Shown one piece after another: positions 8,157 to 12,439 of a stretch of DNA of 12,439 nucleotides; position 1 is the stretch's first letter; every line of letters starts with the position of its first letter. The notes beneath the pieces were generated by a model that was given only the letters and a program-made list of their open reading frames with translations, did no database searches and was not told the DNA's origin. This DNA comes from Actinomycetes bacterium (lineage in GTDB: Bacteria; Actinomycetota; Acidimicrobiia; Acidimicrobiales; Microtrichaceae): assembly GCA_023437745.1 (NCBI GenBank), contig JAEZFI010000205.1:1-12439 (forward strand), given 5' to 3'. The translations under genes were made by a program, and so were the position numbers.

Positions 8157-9418
8157 GGGTCGGTCGCGACCACGACCGATGCGTTCTGCCCCCCGAAGCC
8201 GAAGGCGTTGACCTGGACCGTCGACAGCTGGTGCGGTCGCGGGCGGTCGAGCACCACGTCGAAGGGGACGTCAGCATCCAGCGTCCGCGTACCCCTTGTC
8301 GGGGGGAGCACCCCGTCCCGCAGCGCGCCCAGCGCCGCGAGCAGTCCCATGCCACCCGACGAGGCACCCGTGTGGCCCGTGTTGCCCTTGATCGAGGTGA
8401 CGAGCAGATCCGCACGCGGCACCGCACGGGCGATCGCCAGGACCTCGGCGGCGTCGCCCTTCGGGGTCGAGGTGCCGTGGGCGATCACCGCGTCGACGGC
8501 TGCCGGGTCGCAGCCGGCGTCAGTGATCGCCAGCTGCATGGCGTGCGCCTCCCAGCGGCCGTCCGGCGCGGGGGCGGACGGGTGGAACGCGTCGGCGCAG
8601 GAGCCGTAGCCTCGCAGCCAGCCGAGGGGTGTGGCGCCGCGGCGCCGCGCGTGGTCCTCGGATTCGAGGACGAACCATGCGGCACCCTCGCCGAACACGA
8701 TGCCCGAGCGCTCGACGTCGAAGGGTCGCATCGCTCGCTGCGGGTCCCGCTCGGGGGTCTCCATCCCGAGCACCGCGCCGCCCGTGGAGGTCACCGGGAC
8801 GAAGCCGTCCCGGTCGGTCCGGTCGCGTGGGAACCCACCCTCCGTGCCGCCGCACAGCGCGACGTCGACCACCCCTGCGTCCACCAGCCTCGCCGCTTGG
8901 CCGATCGCGTCGAGTGCCGACGCGCACGCGGTCGTCACCGTGTAGGAGGGCCCGTGCAGCGAGTGGCGCATGCAGAGCTGGGCACCGGTCATGTTCGCCC
9001 AGATGCGGAGCATCGTCTTCGGCGGGACAGCGTCGGGTCCCTGCGTGTCCTGCAGCCACTGCGCGTGCATCAGGGAGTACATGCCGCCCATCGACGTGCC
9101 GTCCACGACGGCGGTCCGCAACGGGTCCAGGCGTGCCTCGCCCTCGTCGAGCAGCCCGGCGGCGCGCAACGCCTGATCGCACGCGTCGATGCCGAACGAG
9201 ACGAACCGATCCGTGCCGTCGAGCAGGCGCGCATCCATGACCCGCGTCGGGTCGAAGGCGTCGGTGACGGCCGCGAAGAGCGCGCCACGATCGTCAGCAG
9301 GGTCGACCCAGGGCGCCCGCCGGATGCCCAGGGAGCCGTCGAGCAACGAGGCCCAGAAGTGGGCGGCGTCGGTGCCGATCGGCGACACCGTGCCGGCCCC
9401 CGTGATCGCGACCCTCAC
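8153..9418 (-). CDS. Beta-ketoacyl-ACP synthase (KAS I/II, FabF-like)
   Basis: A 421-residue thiolase-fold condensing enzyme of normal KAS II length. The N-terminal V-A-I-T-G-A-G strand is present. The nucleophile is C165 in T-T-A-C-A-S-A-L-D, and the decarboxylation histidines are H314 in A-H-G-T-S-T-P-K-G-D and H349 in K-G-N-T-G-H-T-G-A-S-S-G (Lys 344 also conserved). The C-terminal N-A-F-G-F-G-G-Q-N-A loop is intact. All three catalytic residues are present, so this is a competent condensing enzyme rather than a chain-length factor. It would extend an acyl-ACP by two carbons from malonyl-ACP. No acyl carrier protein, ketoreductase, dehydratase or malonyl transferase is in the window, so it must use the cell's general set or partners elsewhere. 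Start GTG 9418 has GGAAG (9423-9427) at good spacing. Its neighbours (cupin, YciI-like, O-acyltransferase) suggest a special acyl chain rather than housekeeping fatty-acid synthesis. Confidence 0.93.
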   Translation of the reverse strand: MRVAITGAGTVSPIGTDAAHFWASLLDGSLGIRRAPWVDPADDRGALFAAVTDAFDPTRVMDARLLDGTDRFVSFGIDACDQALRAAGLLDEGEARLDPLRTAVVDGTSMGGMYSLMHAQWLQDTQGPDAVPPKTMLRIWANMTGAQLCMRHSLHGPSYTVTTACASALDAIGQAARLVDAGVVDVALCGGTEGGFPRDRTDRDGFVPVTSTGGAVLGMETPERDPQRAMRPFDVERSGIVFGEGAAWFVLESEDHARRRGATPLGWLRGYGSCADAFHPSAPAPDGRWEAHAMQLAITDAGCDPAAVDAVIAHGTSTPKGDAAEVLAIARAVPRADLLVTSIKGNTGHTGASSGGMGLLAALGALRDGVLPPTRGTRTLDADVPFDVVLDRPRPHQLSTVQVNAFGFGGQNASVVVATDP

Positions 9419-9419
9419 G

Positions 9420-9434
9420 ACGCTTCCGAAGCGT
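9420..9434. repeat. Perfect 15-bp palindrome over the ketosynthase ribosome binding site
   Basis: ACGCTTC, one central C, then GAAGCGT: a perfect inverted repeat with 7-base arms. It sits in the 40-base gap between the YciI-like gene and the ketosynthase, and includes the GGAAG Shine-Dalgarno (9423-9427) two bases before the GTG start. In RNA it could form a short six-pair stem hiding the site; in DNA it could be an operator. Both roles are inference, and chance is possible. Confidence 0.35.
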
Positions 9435-9458
9435 GCTGCCGCGCTCCGCGCGAGCCCA

Positions 9459-9797
9459 TCAACGCTGCTCCCGGGCAGCGTCGAGCAGGCGCTCGAGCTC
9501 GCCGGGCCGGCCCTCCGGGATCCGCTGCACGAACGGGGTGACCTCGACCGAGGCGTACACGCTCCGGTAGGGGTCGCGCCGCGTCCACGCCTCGACCTCG
9601 GCCTCGTCCGCAGCGTCCACGAAGTAGGCGATGCCGGTCGGCCCGGAGGGGCCGGACAGCAAGCCGCCGTAGCGGATCCGGTCCCGCTCGCCGATGGCGA
9701 ACTCGAGGTGCGCGGCGCGCAGCTCGAGCATGCGTTCGCGTTCGTCGGGATCGAAGTGGCACCGCACGAACCAGACCCCGGGCGGCGTTGCGCTCAC
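9459..9797 (-). CDS. YciI-like (YCII-domain) protein
   Basis: A 112-residue single-domain protein with the pattern of the YCII/dimeric alpha-beta barrel family. A hydrophobic first strand (V-W-F-V-R-C, 8-13) is followed by D-P-D-E-R and a helix carrying the conserved His 30 in L-R-A-A-H-L-E. Then come Y-G-G-L-L-S-G (43-49), the G-I-A-Y-F-V-D strand (55-61) and a W-T-R-R-D-P-Y motif with Asp 75, the other residue usually conserved, before a final V-E-V-T-P-F strand. Members are small, dimeric and mostly of unknown role; some are lyases or dehalogenases. Start GTG 9797 overlaps the cupin stop (GTGA, 9794-9797). Placed between a cupin and a ketosynthase, it may act on a small acyl or cyclic intermediate, but no function can be assigned. 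Confidence 0.82.
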   Translation of the reverse strand: MSATPPGVWFVRCHFDPDERERMLELRAAHLEFAIGERDRIRYGGLLSGPSGPTGIAYFVDAADEAEVEAWTRRDPYRSVYASVEVTPFVQRIPEGRPGELERLLDAAREQR

Positions 9798-10228
9798 CGC
9801 TCCGCAGCTTCCTCGCGTGCGGCGCGCTTGCGGGCGAGCGCCTGCTCCGGCGTGAAGTAGGTCTTGTCGATCGCGGCGCGGAAGTTGAAGAACCTGCAGC
9901 CCTGCGCGCCTGCGCTGACGCTGTACACGGTGTCGCCCGGCACGAAGAACGAGGCCCCCGGACCGAACTCACGGTTGCCGACCACCAGCGACCCCTCGAG
10001 CACCGCGATGATCTCGTCCGCCGCGTGCGCGTGCGGCGCGAGCCTCGTGCCGGGATCGAGCTGCATCTCGAACATCTGGAGCTCGGTCTCGCTGCCCGGG
10101 TGGTGCCACCGGACACGCGTCGAGTCCAGCTCCTCGTCCGGGATCAGCGGGACGACGTGGGCCGGGTAGGCCTCCCTCGGGGCGATGAAGGGGGAAGTCT
10201 CCGGATCGAAGATCGTGATCTTTGCCAT
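9794..10228 (-). CDS. Single-domain cupin protein
   Basis: A 144-residue cupin. Motif 1 occupies residues 59-84 with H66, H68 and E72 as likely metal ligands (P-H-A-H-A-A-D-E), followed by a G-S-L-V-V-G turn. Motif 2, F-F-V-P-G-D-T-V-Y (94-102), has Tyr 102 where the fourth ligand, usually His, is expected, so metal binding may be altered. The C-terminus (125-144) is a charged helix. The start is ATG 10228 with a strong GGAGG six bases upstream, making it the first gene of the six-gene leftward run. Small cupins include dioxygenases, isomerases, epimerases and mere ligand binders; the context does not choose between them. Confidence 0.85.
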   Translation of the reverse strand: MAKITIFDPETSPFIAPREAYPAHVVPLIPDEELDSTRVRWHHPGSETELQMFEMQLDPGTRLAPHAHAADEIIAVLEGSLVVGNREFGPGASFFVPGDTVYSVSAGAQGCRFFNFRAAIDKTYFTPEQALARKRAAREEAAER

Positions 10229-10234
10229 GCGCCG

Positions 10235-10239
10235 CCTCC
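10235..10239 (-). promoter_or_regulatory. Strong ribosome binding site of the cupin gene
   Basis: GGAGG on the - strand, six bases before ATG 10228. It fixes the cupin start and, with the absence of any gene directly upstream on this strand, marks the head of the leftward run. Confidence 0.8.
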
Positions 10240-10246
10240 ACCGCGG

Positions 10247-10252
10247 ATGATA
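10247..10252 (-). promoter_or_regulatory. Candidate -10 element for the leftward run
   Basis: The - strand reads TATCAT here, close to TATAAT, in a small AT-rich spot (GATGATATC on the + strand) inside very GC-rich DNA. No convincing TTGACA-like -35 is found 16-19 bases upstream, and the leader would be only about 12 bases. The same spot could serve the + strand gene. Weak, pattern-based call. Confidence 0.25.
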
Positions 10253-10300
10253 TCGGAGCCCTTCCGCAGCCCCACACGGCTGGGAACCTGGGCGGGCGAC

Positions 10301-10317
10301 CGGGCGCGCCGCGCCCG
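10301..10317. repeat. Perfect GC palindrome in the divergent intergenic region
   Basis: CGGGCGCG, one central C, then CGCGCCCG: a perfect inverted repeat with 8-base arms. It ends three bases before the GGAGGAG ribosome site of the acyl-CoA ligase gene. It could be a repressor operator for the ligase, or an RNA hairpin (six pairs, five-base loop) near the ribosome site. In DNA of this GC content a chance origin is also possible. Confidence 0.35.
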
Positions 10318-10320
10318 ACG

Positions 10321-10327
10321 GGAGGAG
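10321..10327 (+). promoter_or_regulatory. Ribosome binding site of the acyl-CoA ligase gene
   Basis: GGAGGAG, with GGAGG six bases before ATG 10332. It supports that start over the in-frame ATG at 10344. Confidence 0.8.
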
Positions 10328-10331
10328 TCAC

Positions 10332-11945
10332 ATGCAGGGGTTGATGGGCGAGCTGCCGCTGACGCTCGATCTGCTGGCGCGTCGGGCGGAGCAGTGGTTC
10401 CCCCGCAAGGACGTCATCACCGCCGTCGGGGGTGGCGCCCTCTCGCGGACGTCGTATCGGGACTGGGCGGCCCGGGCGCGACGGGTCGGCGGTGCGATGG
10501 AGGCCCTCGGCGTGTCCGCCGACGGACGCGTCGGATCGCTGTGCTGGTCCACCCAGGAGCACCTCGAGCTGTACTTCGGCGTCCCGGGGTCCGGTCGGGT
10601 GCTGCACACCTTGAACCCGCGGTTCTCCCCGGGCCAGCTCGCCTTCGTGATCAACGAAGCCCAGGACGAGGTGGTCTTCGTGCACGCCTCGCTGGCCGGG
10701 GTCCTCCTCGCCGTCCTGCCGGGGTGCCCGAGCGTCGCCCACGTGGTGGTCATCGACGACGGCGTGCCGTCCCCGGAGGGGCCCGCCGGCGTGCAGGTGC
10801 ACTCGTACGAGGAGCTGCTCGAGGGCGCCGACGAGGCGGAGCTCGCCGTCGACGACGAGCGGCGTGCCGCGGTGCTCTGCTACACGGGCGGCACGACCGG
10901 CGACCCGAAGGGCGTCCTCTACTCGCACCGCTCGCTGGTGCTGCACGCGCTCGCCGTGATGTCCGCCAGCGGGATCGGCATCACCGAGCGCGACGTCGCC
11001 ATGCCGGTGGTCCCGCTCTTCCACGCCAACGCGGTCGGCTTCGCGCACGCGGCGGTCGCGACCGGCGCCACGCTGGTCCTGCCCGGTCGGGACCTCAGCG
11101 GAGGAGCGCTCGCGGACCTGATCGAGCAGCAGCGGGTGTCGGTGACCTGTGGGGTGCCGACCGTGTGGTCCGCGGTGCTGCCGGCGCTGGCCGGCCGCCC
11201 GGTCCCGAACCTCCGAACGATCATCTCCGGCGCCTCCGCCGTGCCGCCCAGCCTGTCGGAGCAGTTCGCGGAGCGCGTCGGCGTGCCGCTGACCCAGATC
11301 TGGGGCATGACCGAGACGAGCCCCCTGGGAACGATCGTGTCCGTGGTGTCCGAGCGCCAGGACGCCTCCGCGCAGGAGCTCGTCGAGCTGAGGGCCTCGG
11401 TGGGGCTGCCCGTCGCCGGGGTCGAGGCCCGCGTGGTGGACGACGAGGGTCGTGCCGTCGACCGGGACGGGGCGTCCAGCGGCGAGCTCCAGGTGCGTGG
11501 TCCGTGGGTCGCGTCGGGCTACTTCGGTGGTCGCTCGCCCGAGAGCTTCACCGACGACGGGTGGCTGCGCACCGGTGACATCGCCACCGTGGACGAGCAC
11601 GGCTACGTGCGGATCGTCGACCGGGCCAAGGACGTCATCAAGTCCGGGGGCGAGTGGATCAGCTCGATCACCCTCGAGAACCACTTGATGAGCCACCCCG
11701 AGGTCGCCGAGGCGGCGGTGGTCGCCGTGGACGACGAGAAGTGGGGCGAGCGCCCGAAGGCGTACGTCGTCCCGGTCGAGGGCGCGTCACCCGACCCGGA
11801 GCAGCTCGCCGGCTTCCTCGCCGAGCGGGTCCCGACGTGGTGGGTGCCGGAGCGCTGGGAGGTCATCGACGAGATCCCGAAGACCTCCGTCGGCAAGTTC
11901 TCCAAGGCGACGCTGCGCGCCCGCGACGAGGCGTCGCCCGGGTAG
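10332..11945 (+). CDS. Fatty-acyl-CoA ligase / acyl-AMP synthetase (ANL superfamily)
   Basis: A 537-residue adenylate-forming enzyme that activates a carboxylic acid with ATP and normally transfers it to CoA. The P-loop-like Y-T-G-G-T-T-G-D-P-K-G is at 184-194, H-A-N-A at 231-234, W-G-M-T-E-T-S at 324-330, G-W-L-R-T-G-D at 410-416, and D-R-A-K-D-V-I-K-S-G-G-E-W-I at 430-443. The catalytic lysine is K522 in P-K-T-S-V-G-K. The D-R-x-K-D-x-I-K-S-G-G-E-W-I form and the L-N-P-R segment (94-97) resemble medium/long-chain fatty-acid ligases (FadD/AlkK type) rather than acetate or aromatic-acid ligases. It is complete, with a strong ribosome site. It is transcribed away from the cupin-ketosynthase run across a 103-base region and converges on the PhyH-like gene, 14 bases away. 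It could supply activated acyl chains to the neighbouring run or simply serve fatty-acid catabolism. Confidence 0.92.
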   Translation: MQGLMGELPLTLDLLARRAEQWFPRKDVITAVGGGALSRTSYRDWAARARRVGGAMEALGVSADGRVGSLCWSTQEHLELYFGVPGSGRVLHTLNPRFSPGQLAFVINEAQDEVVFVHASLAGVLLAVLPGCPSVAHVVVIDDGVPSPEGPAGVQVHSYEELLEGADEAELAVDDERRAAVLCYTGGTTGDPKGVLYSHRSLVLHALAVMSASGIGITERDVAMPVVPLFHANAVGFAHAAVATGATLVLPGRDLSGGALADLIEQQRVSVTCGVPTVWSAVLPALAGRPVPNLRTIISGASAVPPSLSEQFAERVGVPLTQIWGMTETSPLGTIVSVVSERQDASAQELVELRASVGLPVAGVEARVVDDEGRAVDRDGASSGELQVRGPWVASGYFGGRSPESFTDDGWLRTGDIATVDEHGYVRIVDRAKDVIKSGGEWISSITLENHLMSHPEVAEAAVVAVDDEKWGERPKAYVVPVEGASPDPEQLAGFLAERVPTWWVPERWEVIDEIPKTSVGKFSKATLRARDEASPG

Positions 11946-11959
11946 TCGGAGCTGTCGGT

Positions 11960-12439
11960 TCAGCCCGCAGGTGTCGTCGCCGCGCGAGCTGCGGCGCGCC
12001 GGAGCAGCTCCTGGCGGCGGGAGTCGTCGGGAAGGAAGAACTCCTCGTACGACCCCGGGGGGATCTGCTCGAGTCCGAGCTTGCGTCGCAACGGGAGCGG
12101 GAACTCCTCGACACCCAGGTGGGCCAGCATCGGGGCCATGTCGAAGCGCTGACGGACCCACGGGCGCACCATCGCCGCCAGGATCGCCCGTCGAGGGCGA
12201 TCCGTGCGGTTCGGGAGCGCGTCGTGCCAGATCCGGCCGTGGAACCAGCACACGGAGCCCGCGGGGACCTCGAGTCGCAGGGCCCGTTCCTCGAAGTCGG
12301 CGGGGTCCGGTTCCTCGATGGTCACCTCGGGGTGGAACCGGGTCGGACCCGACTCCGCCGTGAAGTCGTCGAGCGTCACCATCACACCGAGGCCGACGAT
12401 GAAGTCCGGCACGACGTACTGCGTGTCCACGTGCTGGGG
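11960..12439 (-). CDS. Phytanoyl-CoA dioxygenase (PhyH)-family oxygenase, C-terminal part (5' end outside window)
   Basis: The frame is open to the right edge and ends in TGA at 11960-11962; 160 codons are visible. The last window codons read P-Q-H-V-D (12439-12425), which fits the H-x-D iron-binding motif of Fe(II)/2-oxoglutarate oxygenases. The GTG at 12428-12430 lies inside that motif, so it is not the start and the gene continues outward. Further on come E-S-G-P-T-R-F-H-P, usual for PhyH proteins ('G-x-t-x-f-i-P-G-S-H'), and W-H-D-A-L-P-N-R-T. There H (12224-12226) is the distal iron ligand, and an arginine about 11 residues later is likely to bind 2-oxoglutarate. Members hydroxylate lipids, small acids or natural products; the substrate here is unknown. 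It is convergent with the acyl-CoA ligase. Confidence 0.85.
   Translation of the reverse strand, partial: PQHVDTQYVVPDFIVGLGVMVTLDDFTAESGPTRFHPEVTIEEPDPADFEERALRLEVPAGSVCWFHGRIWHDALPNRTDRPRRAILAAMVRPWVRQRFDMAPMLAHLGVEEFPLPLRRKLGLEQIPPGSYEEFFLPDDSRRQELLRRAAARAATTPAG

Noticed and set aside
6004..8427. An 807-codon - strand frame over the acyltransferase
   Set aside because: It is Arg/Pro-rich low-complexity translation in a different frame from the motif-bearing acyltransferase and crosses into the ketosynthase; a composition artefact.
9788..11578. Long + and - strand frames over the acyl-CoA ligase and cupin (including 9969-11696)
   Set aside because: They overlap genes with full catalytic motifs and show no motif of their own.
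11946..11959. Possible terminator between convergent acyl-CoA ligase and PhyH-like genes
   Set aside because: The 14-base gap has no hairpin or T-run.
1..12439. CRISPR array, tRNA, rRNA, insertion sequence or prophage remnants
   Set aside because: No regularly spaced repeats, cloverleaf-like sequences, transposase motifs or flanking direct repeats were seen, and nearly all bases are accounted for by ordinary genes.

Overview
The window is about 12.4 kb of very GC-rich DNA, packed almost edge to edge with genes. Many starts are GTG, and neighbouring genes are joined by 4-base GTGA/ATGA stop-start overlaps. This base composition, together with acyl-CoA ligase, PhyH, TylF-type and acyltransferase genes, suggests an actinobacterium. 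An environmental lineage such as Acidimicrobiia is possible, but no rRNA or other phylogenetic marker is present, so this is inference. I see no transposase, phage gene, tRNA, rRNA, CRISPR array or origin.

Left part, + strand (1-3667): a nonulosonic (sialic-acid-like) acid module. It holds the C-terminal part of a GT-B-like surface-carbohydrate protein, then a 748-residue four-part protein (CBS pair, NeuB synthase, SAF domain, xylose-isomerase-like TIM barrel), then a NeuA-type cytidylyltransferase. The three overlap and are probably one transcript. They would condense a hexosamine with phosphoenolpyruvate and activate the product as a CMP-sugar. The final transferases must lie outside the window or upstream.

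Middle part, - strand (10228 down to 3678): a six-gene run, read right to left. The order is cupin, YciI-like protein, beta-ketoacyl-ACP synthase, OafA-type membrane O-acyltransferase with an SGNH domain, O-antigen ligase/polymerase-like membrane protein, and TylF-type O-methyltransferase. Three of the five junctions are GTGA overlaps, one is a 17-base overlap, and only one (YciI to ketosynthase) has a gap. That 40-base gap carries a perfect palindrome covering the ribosome binding site. The run ends tail to tail with neuA, 10 bases apart. It could build, acylate, methylate and polymerise or ligate a surface glycan or glycolipid that may carry the nonulosonic acid.

Right part: a 103-base divergent intergenic region separates the cupin from a + strand fatty-acyl-CoA/AMP ligase (10332-11945). 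A phytanoyl-CoA-dioxygenase-like gene on the - strand then runs off the right edge (11960-12439). The intergenic region has good Shine-Dalgarno sites on both sides, an AT-rich spot that may be the promoter, and a perfect GC palindrome. No stretch over 300 bases lacks a gene.
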